Numbered from the stretch's first letter, positions 17,098-26,406 are shown. The stretch: 64,000 bases of DNA from Caryophanales bacterium (GCA_012840465.1 DULJ01000051.1:1-64000), one strand, 5' to 3'. Notes: generated from the letters alone by a model not told the origin. Numbers and translations: made by a program.

Positions 17098-18729
17098 TTA
17101 TTTTACATAAACAAAATCAGGTATTGTGACATACAGGAATGTTTCGCCAACAACTTTCCCCCCTGTTACTGGGTCTGTATAAGTTGCGATAACGGTTACA
17201 TTTCCACTGTTATTCGTATTCCACTCGCGCTTTACATTCGGACCGCCATCACTTGGGATAAATAATCCGGATGTTGCATTTAATGAACCTACATACTTAA
17301 TATCCTCATCTTCTATTCCCATTAACTTGTACTCTTGTAAATTCCAGTTCGCATTTACTGGGCCAATCTCAACGTCATCGTCTGTATTTGGCTTGCCATC
17401 TTTCCCATTTGTATAAGCAATTGCCTCAAACTGGACACTTTGCTTTCGTCCGTCATAAGCCAAACGCGCAAGTCCAAATTCAGGAGTGACCTTTACATGT
17501 TCAACTTTCTCGAAAACATTTAGAGCTACAGTACCTTGTTGATCAGCTAAGGAAATTTCCACCACATTGTTTTCCATATTATCTGGTGCTTTTACTTTTA
17601 GTTGTAATTCATCATTTTTTTGTTTTACAATTTCAGTAATTTGGAACCCTTTTGTTGTAAAGCTTTCCTTTTTCAATCCTTCAGGTAAGTCCATTCCAAA
17701 AACAGTAATCGTTTGTTCACTGCCTTTTCTAATCGACTTCGGCCATACAGCCAGTAACTGGCTTTCACCTTTTTTGTAATACGTTTCTTTACCGTAAATC
17801 CCCATGTCATTCACTTGATTCCATTGTCCTTCAATGGTCTTTCCATCTGCGTTCACATTAAAGACACCACGGATTTTTTCATTTTCGTTACCAAGACTGC
17901 TGCGAAGTGAATAACCTGTGTATAAATTAACATTCCCTTCGTAGTTCGTCGTTTTTCCTTCTATTATTAGAGACCTTTTTTCATAATAGCGATCATCGTT
18001 GGCCGCGATCGTAGCATCTCCTGAATATAATCCGGTGCTAGGACTGTATCCGATTATTTTCCAATCACCCGTAATATCATGATTCTTCCCATTTTCTTTC
18101 CACTTTTTCCACGCTTCAGTTTCCAGTGGATTTGTCTTAGCTAAATATTCAGCGATTTTATCAGCATTACCAACCCAATCTACAGCTCTCATTTGATAAA
18201 CCATCGATGGATTCATACCGATATGAAAATCTTTAATCTTTTTCCACTCATCTTCTGTTCGATATTGTGCAAGTGGGCGGGCACCTGCATGACATTGGAT
18301 ACAGCTTTCTGCCATCAACTCATTTTCCGGAGTAGTTTCGATAATTGAACCGGTATCTGTCAACCAGTACATAATTTTGTCTGTCTCTTCCGGTGCAAGA
18401 CCATTTTTCGCACTTAATTCAGCAACAATAGCGGCTGCATCCTCATTGGAAATATCTAATCCCCAAGTTCTTTTCATTCTTAATATCGATTGTTCCCATC
18501 CTTCTGGGGTTTTTCTCATATCACTTATTCTTGCAACTTTTCCATTTTCATCAACAGCGTGACATGTTAAACATGATTTCTGGAATGTGTCACTCCATTC
18601 TTCCCCTGCAACATTCGTTTTGGTTTGTTTTTTCGTTACTGTCTTTTCTGTCGAGTTATTCGTACAAGCACCAGTTAAAATAACAACAACGATCAAAAAG
18701 ACAGTAATCCAAATCTTTTTACCCCCCAT
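17098..18729 (-). CDS. qhpA: Quinohemoprotein amine dehydrogenase alpha subunit (diheme)
   Basis: The electron-transfer subunit with two c-type hemes: C53-LTC-H57 and C143-IQC-H147. Beyond the cytochrome domain (about residues 45-215) come three beta-rich domains, as in the Paracoccus and Pseudomonas alpha subunits. The N terminus is a hydrophobic signal ending in LTGAC at Cys22, a lipoprotein-like cleavage site, followed by a polar linker. In this Gram-positive host the subunit is therefore probably lipid-anchored on the outer membrane face (inference). It starts 14 bases after the qhpC stop codon. Electron acceptor is not encoded nearby. Confidence 0.94.
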   Translation of the reverse strand: MGGKKIWITVFLIVVVILTGACTNNSTEKTVTKKQTKTNVAGEEWSDTFQKSCLTCHAVDENGKVARISDMRKTPEGWEQSILRMKRTWGLDISNEDAAAIVAELSAKNGLAPEETDKIMYWLTDTGSIIETTPENELMAESCIQCHAGARPLAQYRTEDEWKKIKDFHIGMNPSMVYQMRAVDWVGNADKIAEYLAKTNPLETEAWKKWKENGKNHDITGDWKIIGYSPSTGLYSGDATIAANDDRYYEKRSLIIEGKTTNYEGNVNLYTGYSLRSSLGNENEKIRGVFNVNADGKTIEGQWNQVNDMGIYGKETYYKKGESQLLAVWPKSIRKGSEQTITVFGMDLPEGLKKESFTTKGFQITEIVKQKNDELQLKVKAPDNMENNVVEISLADQQGTVALNVFEKVEHVKVTPEFGLARLAYDGRKQSVQFEAIAYTNGKDGKPNTDDDVEIGPVNANWNLQEYKLMGIEDEDIKYVGSLNATSGLFIPSDGGPNVKREWNTNNSGNVTVIATYTDPVTGGKVVGETFLYVTIPDFVYVK

Positions 18730-18743
18730 TCTATTTCCTCCTT

Positions 18744-19061
18744 TTATTCATCAACAAATTTTAGTTTTTGCCAATCTCGGACTGCAGCTGGACAGGCTTG
18801 ATGCCATTCTGGATACTTATTCATGCCATCCGGCACTTGAGCTGCCCACCAGCAATCCCCATAACATCCATATAAATCCCGTTCCATTGGTTGACAGCCA
18901 CCAGCAGCACTTATTCCTGAAGAATCAGCTTCCCATCCTGGATCAAACACGGTTGTACAACCAATTGGAAGCTGCAAACCATGCACATCCATTTGTTCGT
19001 TTTCTTCAATACTTTTTAATACTTTTTGGCCTTTACGGTTAATCGGTTTAATATGGTCCAT
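18744..19061 (-). CDS. qhpC: Quinohemoprotein amine dehydrogenase gamma subunit (CTQ precursor)
   Basis: The small catalytic subunit that carries cysteine tryptophylquinone. Five cysteines: C35, C56, C66, C70, C90. The pairs C35-E44, C56-D62, C70-D78 and C66-W72 reproduce the 9-, 6-, 8- and 6-residue spacings of the Paracoccus thioether bonds and of its CTQ (Cys37-Trp43), so W72 is the expected quinone precursor. The first ~28 residues form a leader without a Sec signal, to be cut by QhpE. RBS AAAGGGGAG precedes the ATG. It is the first gene of the operon. Confidence 0.95.
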   Translation of the reverse strand: MDHIKPINRKGQKVLKSIEENEQMDVHGLQLPIGCTTVFDPGWEADSSGISAAGGCQPMERDLYGCYGDCWWAAQVPDGMNKYPEWHQACPAAVRDWQKLKFVDE

Positions 19062-19130
19062 TTTTACTCCCCTTTCACGCTTGTATATTCATCATTCATC
19101 ATAAAATAGAATATTAAAAACATTTAAAAT

Positions 19131-19151
19131 ATAAAGTAAAAATAAAGTAAA
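19131..19151. promoter_or_regulatory. Direct repeats in the qhp/two-component intergenic region
   Basis: ATAAAGTAAA occurs at 19131-19140 and again at 19142-19151, an 11-base period, i.e. one helical turn, with a partly inverted CAACTTTATAT just after. OmpR/PhoB-type regulators typically bind such phased direct repeats. The site lies between the divergent qhpC and response regulator genes, so it is a good candidate operator; binding is inferred. The rest of the ~195-base intergenic region is very A/T-rich. Confidence 0.5.
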
Positions 19152-19256
19152 TTCGCAACTTTATATAAATTTTGATATATTATCTATATAAATTTATACT
19201 AAACTTACAATCTATGTTTATGGTGTTCTGACTTTCTAAGATAAGGAGTGTGGAGT

Positions 19257-19979
19257 ATGGAGAAACGATCGATACTTGTAATTGACGATGAAGAGGAAAT
19301 TCGCGAGTTAATTCATATGTATATGATGAAGGAAGGGTTCCACTACATAGAAGCGATCAATGGAAAGGAAGCGCTTTCAAAGATTAAGGAACACCATCCT
19401 GATTTGATCCTATTAGATATCTCACTCCCCGATTCCAGTGGCTTTGATATTTGCCCTTTGATTAGAGAGATTACCGATGCACCGGTTTTATTTATAAGCT
19501 GCAGAGATACTGAACTAGACAAAGTCCTTGGTTTGACAGTTGGTGGCGATGATTATATTAGTAAGCCCTTTAGCCCCAATGAACTTGTTGCACGCATAAA
19601 AGCCCATTTACGAAGAGTGCAACAAATGCAACGGTTTAAATCGATAGAACAGACAGGAGAAGTTTTGTCCTCTAAATCGATAACTATTAACACCAAACAA
19701 CTTGCTTGCAGCGTATACGGGGAAGCTGTCAATCTATCCGCTACAGAATTCAAATTATTGGAATTTTTTATGAGGCATCCTTTTCAAGTCTTTAATCATG
19801 AACATTTGATTGATCGGATATGGGGATTCCATACAAACATTGATTGTAAAACAGTAAGTGTTCATATCGGAAATATTCGCAAGAAGATTGGGGATAATCC
19901 CAAAAGTCCAGAAATTATTTTAACTCTACGGGGAGCGGGTTACAAATTCAATGAAGAAGTTTTCAAACATTATCTATAA
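19257..19979 (+). CDS. OmpR/PhoB-family response regulator, divergent from qhp
   Basis: Receiver domain (residues 1-115) with acidic pocket IDDEEE, phospho-acceptor D54 (ILLDISLPD) and the K in ISKPF, followed by a winged-helix DNA-binding domain (about 140-235, ending GAGYKFN). The ATG giving MEKRSILVIDD follows AAGGAG with an eight-base gap; an in-frame GTG nine bases upstream overlaps that site. The next gene, a histidine kinase, overlaps it by 29 bases, so they are translationally coupled. Position head-to-head with the qhp operon suggests it controls that operon. In Paracoccus the regulator is instead AraC-type. Confidence 0.92.
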   Translation: MEKRSILVIDDEEEIRELIHMYMMKEGFHYIEAINGKEALSKIKEHHPDLILLDISLPDSSGFDICPLIREITDAPVLFISCRDTELDKVLGLTVGGDDYISKPFSPNELVARIKAHLRRVQQMQRFKSIEQTGEVLSSKSITINTKQLACSVYGEAVNLSATEFKLLEFFMRHPFQVFNHEHLIDRIWGFHTNIDCKTVSVHIGNIRKKIGDNPKSPEIILTLRGAGYKFNEEVFKHYL

Positions 19980-22092
19980 CTATTTACAACCAATATTACC
20001 TAAAACATTTAGAACGTATATCCTGCTCTCTTTTTTGTTTCTATCATTTATTCCTCTAGTTTTAATTGGGCTTTATACGTATCACAGCGTTCAAAAAGTC
20101 GTAATTAATACAAGCTCCGATATTCAAGAGGAAATGATAAACGACATTATTCGGTTACACCAATCCCATCTTAATACACAGGCAGACTTTATCCAGTATA
20201 AAATTGATGAAGCAAAAAGGCAGGTCCTGATGGGGCGTAAACTGGCAGAGGACATATTTCAAGACAAATCAAGCTATCCAGCTCTTCCAGACCTGCACCC
20301 TATTAAGGAAAAGGAAGGATACTCTTGGACAAGCCCGGCTTTAGACCAATCGAACATTATCATTAGTGCCCGGACAGAAGTAACCCCTAAATTAGTAGAT
20401 GATTTATCAAGAACAGCTTACCTTGAAAACTTTTTTAAAGAAACGGTCACCTCGATACCGCATATGGCTGCCATGTATATCATTTTATCTGACTCAGCCT
20501 CGAGAATTTATCCAGCATTGGACTTTCCTAACGAAATAAAGCATAGATATTTAAAACCTGATATTGATTTTACGAAACAAGCTTTTTACCAAATTGCGGT
20601 TGATAATCTTGATAATCATTCTCCCACTGTTTCTATCAGTGATCTTTATCAGGACATAACGCACCGGGAGCAAGTTTTCACACTGTCAACTCCTGTCATT
20701 GTAAACGGTGAGAAAATCGGGATCATTGGTGTCGATATCACGATTCCAAGTGTATTAAATCACATTCTTAATTTTAAATTTCGTGAAAAAGATGCTTATG
20801 CCGTCTTAATGAATAACAACTTAACCTTTATCGCCAATCAAGATGAGGCCATGGCTGATTTGAATGATTTCACATTTGATTATCGAAAAAAGTTATATAA
20901 CAGTACTAAACCCTTTTCTTCCATAATAAATAATGAAGAAAAATACTTTTTGCTTTCTCCAATCAAGGATACGCCTTGGAAACTGATATACGTTATTCCA
21001 AAAAGGGAAATTATCTCATCTGTTACGGAAATAACCAATGAGCATATTGAAGAAAACAATAATCTTTTTTTGGGCCAGTTTATCTCGATTGTCGCGGTTA
21101 TTATTTTAATCATTATGATGTTATCGTTTAGGTTATGGCGGTATGTAACTAATCCGTTGCAAAACTTATTATTAGGAATACAGGCCCTTACTGCTGGGAA
21201 ATTAAATACAACTATTATGGTTGATGACCTGAAAGAATTCAAAGTAGTCAGTCAAGCTTTCAACCAAATGTCAGCAGCATTAGATCATTTAATGAATGAC
21301 TATATCAAGTTGAATAATCAATTAGAGCATAAAGTAATAGAACGAACAAAACAGCTTGAACTAGCGAATCATTCTCTTTCGGAAACCAATTTATTATTAC
21401 AATCCATAGATGAATCACGGGTTGAACTTTTCTCAAACATTTCCCATGATTTAAAAACTCCAATCACCATTTGCTTGGGGTACATTGAGGCTATTAATGA
21501 TGGTTTGATACCAGAGGAAAAAATCGATGTCTATTTAAACAAAATCGATCGCCATTTAAATTCAATCCATGATTTATCAAAAGGACTTTACGAATTAAGT
21601 ACAATAGAATCAAAAAGAAGTTCGTATAATTTTCAGCCAATCAATCCAACCGAATACTTTAGGCGCTTGTTGAATCATTATGATGGAATGGAAAATAACC
21701 TTCATGTCATGGTTGCGGATGCTTTACCTGCGATAATGGCTGATCCTGAATATTTAAAAAGAGCTATTTATAATTTGATAGATAATGCTATTAAATATTC
21801 AATTCATGTCGATTACCCGATAGAAATTAGAGTGTTTGTAGAAAATCATTTTTTATTATTTGAAATTAAAGATTATGGAATAGGGATTCCCGAAACTGAA
21901 CTCCCTTTTATTTTCGAAAGATTTTACCGTGTAGATAAATCCCGAAACTCTACTATTCCTGGAAACGGTCTTGGATTAGCGATAGTAAAAGAGATTGTTA
22001 ATGAACATAAGGGCACCATTACGGTCACTAGTACACTAGGTAAAGGAAGTATTTTTACAATATCAATTCCATTAAATAAAGAAAAGCGTTGA
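19951..22092 (+). CDS. Membrane sensor histidine kinase with Cache-like sensor domain
   Basis: 713 residues: TM helix ~24-44, a large extracytoplasmic region to ~350 with PDC/dCache-like features (GEKIGIIGVDITI), a second TM helix ~355-385, HAMP, a coiled coil (~440-480), then HisKA with H499 (FSNISHDLKTPI) and HATPase with N box (NLIDNAIKYS), G1 (DYGIGIPE), F box (FERFYR) and G2 (GNGLGLAI). Cache domains often bind amines, amino acids or carboxylates, which would suit sensing of the amine substrate (inference). Overlaps the regulator gene. Confidence 0.92.
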   Translation: MKKFSNIIYNYLQPILPKTFRTYILLSFLFLSFIPLVLIGLYTYHSVQKVVINTSSDIQEEMINDIIRLHQSHLNTQADFIQYKIDEAKRQVLMGRKLAEDIFQDKSSYPALPDLHPIKEKEGYSWTSPALDQSNIIISARTEVTPKLVDDLSRTAYLENFFKETVTSIPHMAAMYIILSDSASRIYPALDFPNEIKHRYLKPDIDFTKQAFYQIAVDNLDNHSPTVSISDLYQDITHREQVFTLSTPVIVNGEKIGIIGVDITIPSVLNHILNFKFREKDAYAVLMNNNLTFIANQDEAMADLNDFTFDYRKKLYNSTKPFSSIINNEEKYFLLSPIKDTPWKLIYVIPKREIISSVTEITNEHIEENNNLFLGQFISIVAVIILIIMMLSFRLWRYVTNPLQNLLLGIQALTAGKLNTTIMVDDLKEFKVVSQAFNQMSAALDHLMNDYIKLNNQLEHKVIERTKQLELANHSLSETNLLLQSIDESRVELFSNISHDLKTPITICLGYIEAINDGLIPEEKIDVYLNKIDRHLNSIHDLSKGLYELSTIESKRSSYNFQPINPTEYFRRLLNHYDGMENNLHVMVADALPAIMADPEYLKRAIYNLIDNAIKYSIHVDYPIEIRVFVENHFLLFEIKDYGIGIPETELPFIFERFYRVDKSRNSTIPGNGLGLAIVKEIVNEHKGTITVTSTLGKGSIFTISIPLNKEKR

Positions 22093-22120
22093 AACTATAT
22101 AAGTCTCAAGCGCTTTTCTT
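22079..22120. terminator. Bidirectional terminator between the kinase and ygaD
   Basis: AAGAAAAGCG pairs with CGCTTTTCTT, with a partial extension. The first arm overlaps the last codons of the histidine kinase gene; the hairpin lies between converging genes. Confidence 0.75.
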
Positions 22121-22130
22121 ATGATTATAT

Positions 22131-23891
22131 CTATTTTTGCACGATTGGTTCTGCTTCTTCTTTACCATCATCTAATTGTTGTACTTTAAAGAGGTCATAG
22201 TAACCTCCTTGTTTTTCCATGAGCTCTTCATGCGTGCCAACCTCAGTGATTTCCCCATATTCGATTAAAACAATACGATCCGCATGCGTAATCGTTGCAA
22301 GCCGATGGGCAACAATAAAAGTGGTCCGATCTTTGGCTAATTTATCTAAAGCCTCTTGAATCAAATGCTCACTTTCTAGATCCAGAGCAGATGTAGCTTC
22401 ATCAAGAATTAACAGCGGTGGATTTTTCAAAAATACCCTGGCAATGGCCACTCTCTGTTTCTGACCACCAGAAAGCTTTACCCCTCTCTCGCCAACCTTT
22501 GTATCATACCCAGCCGGGAGATCCATGATGAAGTCATGTGCGTTGGCCGCTTTCGCAGCTTGAATGACCTCCTCATCAGTGGCATGAGGGTTCCCCATTA
22601 AAATATTCATTTTCACGGATTCACTAAATAAAATATTGTCCTGCAAAACCATTCCGATTTTATCCCGTAAAGTCCGGGCCTTAAAATCGCGAATATCGAT
22701 GCCGTCCAATAAGATTCTTCCTGATGTCACATCATAGAATCGCGGGATTAAACTGACAAGGGAAGATTTCCCGCCTCCGCTCATCCCAACAAGGGCAATC
22801 GTCTCCCCTGGCTTAACATCAAGGGACAATTCTTTCAAAACGAGTGGGTCCTTTTCATTATATTTAAAGCTTACTTTATCAAATGTAATCTTGCCTTCTA
22901 CTTTCTTTAATTCAACCGCATTTGGCTTATCAACAATATCGTATTCTTCATCAATAAATTCAAAAACACGATCCATCGATGCGATTGCTTGAGTTAAGGT
23001 TGTTGATGAATTAATCAGGCGTCGTAATGGGCTGTATAGTTTATCCATGTAGGTGACAAATGCCATCATTGTACCAACCGTGATATCTTTTGTAATTACG
23101 GCATACCCGGCAAAAGCAATGACAATGAGTGGTGCAATATCGGTAATTGTATTAACAACCGCAAAAGTTTTTGCATTCCAGCTTGTATGCTCCAATGCTT
23201 TATCTAAAAATTTTCGGTTTTTCTTATCGAATTCCTTTTGTTCATAGTCCTCCAAGGCAAAGCTACGGATAACTGGAACCCCTTGGACACGCTCGTGTAA
23301 ATGCCCTTGAACCTCCGCTAGCGCCTGTGAGCGGACCCTAGTTAAATAACGCAGTCTTCCGTAAAAATATTTAACGAAAAATCCGTAAAATGGAAATAGA
23401 ATAATAGCAATAAACGTTAATTTGACGTCCATCCAAAACATGATCCCAAGCGCAATAAAAATCGTCATCAGATCGATCCAAACATTCATTAAACCTGTGA
23501 TAACAAACGATTTTGTTTGCTCTACATCGTTAATTACCCTTGAGATGACCTCTCCGGCTTTTGTGTTTGAATAATAGCGAAGACTAAGTTTTTGAATATG
23601 AGCAAACAACTGATCACGGATGTCATATAAAATTTTACTGGACACCCATTGCGCATAGTATTGGCGATAATATTCGATCGGCGGGCGCAATACCATAAAT
23701 ATCAGAAAAGCGATTCCCATGATAACAAACAGTTCATGAATTTTATCATTAGTGGCCATTGTTTCATTACCAATAATGTCATCGAGAACGTATTTTAAAA
23801 TTAATGGCATAAGTAGAGGTATACCAAACTTTAATAATCCGATAAAAATGGTCATCACAATTTTTGTTTTATATGGATAAACAAATTTCAT
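22131..23891 (-). CDS. ygaD: YgaD-like multidrug-type ABC exporter
   Basis: A 586-residue half-transporter: six-helix domain (residues 1-~310) and ATPase with [33 protein letters not shown] and IVAHRLATI. Next to ygaC, as in B. subtilis. The last residue of the Walker A motif before SL is Ser rather than Thr (GGGKSS), which is tolerated in the family. Expected to form a homodimer exporting lipophilic compounds; substrate unknown. Confidence 0.9.
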   Translation of the reverse strand: MKFVYPYKTKIVMTIFIGLLKFGIPLLMPLILKYVLDDIIGNETMATNDKIHELFVIMGIAFLIFMVLRPPIEYYRQYYAQWVSSKILYDIRDQLFAHIQKLSLRYYSNTKAGEVISRVINDVEQTKSFVITGLMNVWIDLMTIFIALGIMFWMDVKLTFIAIILFPFYGFFVKYFYGRLRYLTRVRSQALAEVQGHLHERVQGVPVIRSFALEDYEQKEFDKKNRKFLDKALEHTSWNAKTFAVVNTITDIAPLIVIAFAGYAVITKDITVGTMMAFVTYMDKLYSPLRRLINSSTTLTQAIASMDRVFEFIDEEYDIVDKPNAVELKKVEGKITFDKVSFKYNEKDPLVLKELSLDVKPGETIALVGMSGGGKSSLVSLIPRFYDVTSGRILLDGIDIRDFKARTLRDKIGMVLQDNILFSESVKMNILMGNPHATDEEVIQAAKAANAHDFIMDLPAGYDTKVGERGVKLSGGQKQRVAIARVFLKNPPLLILDEATSALDLESEHLIQEALDKLAKDRTTFIVAHRLATITHADRIVLIEYGEITEVGTHEELMEKQGGYYDLFKVQQLDDGKEEAEPIVQK

Positions 23892-23944
23892 ATACCTTTT
23901 TATACTGTCCAGAATAAAACACCACCTATTTGGATATAAAACAG

Positions 23945-23970
23945 TAGGGGCTGTATATCATCAGCCCCTT
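23945..23970 (-). terminator. Hairpin between ygaC and ygaD
   Basis: GGGGCTG and CAGCCCC enclose an eight-base loop between the two genes. On the minus strand it is followed by a T-rich tract after a short spacer, so it may stop or attenuate transcription from ygaC into ygaD. Confidence 0.55.
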
Positions 23971-23990
23971 CCATAATAGCATATGTACTT

Positions 23991-24521
23991 TTAAGAACGG
24001 TACGTTAAATATCTCTCATACCAATTATCTATGAAATCAGGTGCAAACGGACCTTTCCGCTCGTGAATCCACCTAATTAAATCATTCATATTTTTTTTTA
24101 GAATATAATCAATTTCCATTGGGTAATTCATTTGCTTACTATGCAATTCATACTCGTCTTCATCTAAAATATTAAAGGTCATATCGGGAAATACTTTAAT
24201 ATCCAAGTCATAATCTATATATTTCAGAATCTGATCATCCCATGCAAAAGGTGAGCTAAGATTGCAATAATAATACACCCCATCTTCACGAAGCATACCG
24301 ATAATATTAAACCAGTAGTCAGCGTGAAAATAGCAGATAGCAGGCTCCCTCGTTATCCATGTCCTTCCATCTGATTCCGTTACAAGTGTTCGGTCATTTG
24401 CACCAATTGCTACTGTTCGATTCCCTTTTAACAAAGTAGTTTCTTCCCAAACACGGTGTATAGTCCCACTATGCTTATAGCTTTGTATTTGTATTTTACT
24501 TCCTGCCTTGGGGACAAACAT
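23991..24521 (-). CDS. ygaC: YgaC, DUF402 nucleoside tri/diphosphate phosphatase family
   Basis: A 176-residue DUF402 protein. Family members (S. aureus SA1684/Ntdp) hydrolyse nucleoside di- and triphosphates with a metal ion. Conserved acidic and tyrosine positions lie in [26 protein letters not shown] and LDEDEYE. The start [11 protein letters not shown] follows AAAGGA at eight bases; ten upstream codons also in frame lack such a site. It is followed by ygaD as in B. subtilis. Confidence 0.88.
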   Translation of the reverse strand: MFVPKAGSKIQIQSYKHSGTIHRVWEETTLLKGNRTVAIGANDRTLVTESDGRTWITREPAICYFHADYWFNIIGMLREDGVYYYCNLSSPFAWDDQILKYIDYDLDIKVFPDMTFNILDEDEYELHSKQMNYPMEIDYILKKNMNDLIRWIHERKGPFAPDFIDNWYERYLTYRS

Positions 24522-24732
24522 ACTATCTTTCCTTTCTCTTCGAATAAGCAAACTTACCCACTTTTATACTATATTATAACGGTTTATCACATAATTTAAA
24601 ACTATTCTTATTTAAAAGTTTCTAAAAGAGGGATAATGTTTTACCTATCGCGACAAAACTGTACCGGTACAATGGTTAAGTAAATACAAGGTGGACGTGG
24701 ATAGTTGCTTTCATTAGACGCTTATTCTTAGA

Positions 24733-24786
24733 AAAACACAAAAAGCATTCCCCACATCGTTTGAGAGGGAATGCTTTTTGTGTTTT
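24733..24786 (-). terminator. Strong terminator of sspE
   Basis: AAAACACAAAAAGCATTCCC pairs over ~19 bases with GGGAATGCTTTTTGTGTTTT with a 16-base loop. It lies 12 bases past the sspE stop. Between this and ygaC (24552-24732) I see no gene, only a perfect 12-base palindrome TGTACCGGTACA at 24660-24671. Confidence 0.88.
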
Positions 24787-24798
24787 ATTATGTTTTTA

Positions 24799-25008
24799 TT
24801 ACTCCGTTACATCTGTTGCGCTTTGGCTTTTGTTTTGCTGTGATTGAGCATTTTGCTGTCTCACTTGTTGTACATCAGTTTCGCTGCCGAATTCTGTTCC
24901 GAATTGACCAGCACTTGAACCAGCATTTGCACCAGCGTTTGCTGATTGTGCGTTTTGTTGTCTTACATTTTGAATATTAGTTCCGGAAACACTATTTCTT
25001 TTTGCCAT
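24799..25008 (-). CDS. sspE: Gamma-type small acid-soluble spore protein SspE
   Basis: A 69-residue protein, rich in Gln, Asn, Ala and Ser, with the two characteristic repeats (NVRQQNAQSANAGANAG and QVRQQNAQSQQNKSQ). It is a spore amino-acid reserve degraded at germination; gamma-type SASPs do not bind DNA. The ATG giving MAKRNSVSG follows GGAGGT by six bases. It lies next to ygaC and yfhS as in B. subtilis. Confidence 0.93.
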   Translation of the reverse strand: MAKRNSVSGTNIQNVRQQNAQSANAGANAGSSAGQFGTEFGSETDVQQVRQQNAQSQQNKSQSATDVTE

Positions 25009-25176
25009 TGTAGGCACCTCCAAAATATTTTTACAAGCCGTTGTTTGACTTGCACGAGTTTATTTTGTTCTGTTGTCTTTTTTATATACGGAAAATTTTT
25101 ATACATTTATTTTGTATAAAAAGAACGGTTCAATTAAAGAATACATTTGGAAAGTAATAAAAAGGAGGCCGCCTTG

Positions 25177-25359
25177 ATGTATGATGGTCGTGATATGACA
25201 GAGTTATCAATGATGTCTATGCAACAATGGGATGATTGTGAGTTAGCTTTCTTCCATAAATCGCTGCAGCAAATGTCACCTTATTTAAATATTGAAGGAG
25301 TAACTATAAGGAACGACATCATAAGGGAAATTGAAGTACGTGGAGGCCTAAATGGCTAA
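25177..25359 (+). CDS. yfhS: Small YfhS-like protein
   Basis: 60 residues beginning MYDGRDMTELSMMSMQQWDD, with an ideal AAGGAGG nine bases before the ATG; a longer frame starting TTG at 25147 overlaps that site and is not favoured. Position between sspE and mutY matches B. subtilis yfhS. Acidic, no membrane segment. Function unknown; related YfhS is linked to sporulation. The symbol rests mainly on position. Confidence 0.7.
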   Translation: MYDGRDMTELSMMSMQQWDDCELAFFHKSLQQMSPYLNIEGVTIRNDIIREIEVRGGLNG

Positions 25360-25375
25360 TGCAAACTGACCAAAC

Positions 25376-25410
25376 AAGGCGGAAAGGTTATGAGCCTCTT
25401 CCGCCTTTTG
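25376..25410. terminator. Bidirectional terminator between yfhS and an L,D-transpeptidase
   Basis: AAGGCGGAA and TTCCGCCTT form the stem, extended by GG/CC across mismatches, with T residues on the plus strand. It lies between converging genes. Confidence 0.78.
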
Positions 25411-25426
25411 CTTTATTGGTTGATTT

Positions 25427-26344
25427 TTATTCGATATAAATCCAAGCATCACCGAACCATGTGTAAATATGATGCCAGTTACCTATTTGTTCAAATGATT
25501 TTACAGTTTGCGGAGTTAATGCCCCAACCGTAACAGCCGTCAGATTGGGTGAAGCGTATAAGGAGCTGACCGTCGTTAATGCCACTTTCATTTCTTTCTT
25601 GACAAGCTGACCTTCAACCGTACTTCCTTTTGAAATCCAAGCATCTCCAAACCATGTATAGATATGGTACCATCCGTTATTCGTTTCTTCGAAAGCTGTA
25701 ACGGTTTGCGCTGCTATTTTTGCTTTTGCATAGCCCTTATATTGAATAGGTTTTTCATACAAACTCTTTTCAGTTAATACGGTTACTTTTTTATCAACTT
25801 TTTCAATCTTGGGTAATTTAACATTTAAGCCATGATCTAAAGCAATCGCTTGAAAATCTTTGTTTTCATATGTGATTACCACCGTTGTTCCTGTAGAAAG
25901 TTGATCATATAACCAGCGCACATCCTCATTATGCATACGAATGCAGCCTGCGCTAACATACTTCCCGATCGACCTTTCATTGTTGTTGCCATGGATTCCA
26001 TATGTATTTCCCCATGTTCCAGGTACATCCAAGCCCATCCACCGGTCTCCAAGTGGATTTTTCGGTGAACCGCCCGGAATCTTTTCTTTATAATAAGGAC
26101 GATTTTTCACTTTATTAATAAGTTTAAATGTACCTTCCGGTGTTAGCTTCCTACTTTTCCCTGTTCCAACATCAAAGACCCTAACTACCTCCCCATCTTT
26201 AAAATAAGCCAATTCATTAACCGCCTTATTGATTATAAGATAGGAGTTTGTCTCCTCTTCTGCTGCCTGAATTGTTTTCAATGGCATGAGCATTACAGCA
26301 ATTAAACTGAAAATAATTAATGAATAAAGACCTTTTTTTACCAC
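25427..26344 (-). CDS. Secreted L,D-transpeptidase (YkuD) with two SH3-like repeats
   Basis: Catalyses peptidoglycan crosslinking or similar L,D-transfer. Starting at the GTG after AGAGGGGA gives KKGLYSLIIFSLIAVMLMP, a good signal peptide; in-frame codons upstream derive from a repeat fragment. The YkuD catalytic region has HGNNNERSIG and SAGCIRMHNEDV with the nucleophilic Cys. Two C-terminal repeats ending YHIYTWFGDAWIS and HHIYTWFGDAWIY are SH3-like wall-binding units. It is an insertion relative to the B. subtilis yfhS-mutY order. Confidence 0.88.
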   Translation of the reverse strand: MVKKGLYSLIIFSLIAVMLMPLKTIQAAEEETNSYLIINKAVNELAYFKDGEVVRVFDVGTGKSRKLTPEGTFKLINKVKNRPYYKEKIPGGSPKNPLGDRWMGLDVPGTWGNTYGIHGNNNERSIGKYVSAGCIRMHNEDVRWLYDQLSTGTTVVITYENKDFQAIALDHGLNVKLPKIEKVDKKVTVLTEKSLYEKPIQYKGYAKAKIAAQTVTAFEETNNGWYHIYTWFGDAWISKGSTVEGQLVKKEMKVALTTVSSLYASPNLTAVTVGALTPQTVKSFEQIGNWHHIYTWFGDAWIYIE

Positions 26345-26380
26345 TACCCATTCCCCTCTCTTTACTCTCTCAATCAAATA

Positions 26381-26406
26381 TAACTTTATTCTGCTGAATA
26401 CAGTTA
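26381..26406. repeat. R2 arm-to-arm mini hairpin
   Basis: TAACTTTATTC and GAATACAGTTA are the outer arms of repeat R2 brought together with only TGCT between. It may be an internally deleted R2 copy. A further TTAAACTTTATTCA follows at ~26430. Confidence 0.5.

Noticed and set aside
18587-19042. 151-codon open frame on the plus strand opposite qhpC/qhpA
   Set aside because: The minus strand encodes the clearly recognisable QhpC and QhpA start; the plus frame has no RBS and no recognisable motif.
20880-21242. 120-codon minus-strand frame inside the histidine kinase
   Set aside because: Lies wholly within a kinase reading frame with intact domains; codon content is that of a shadow.
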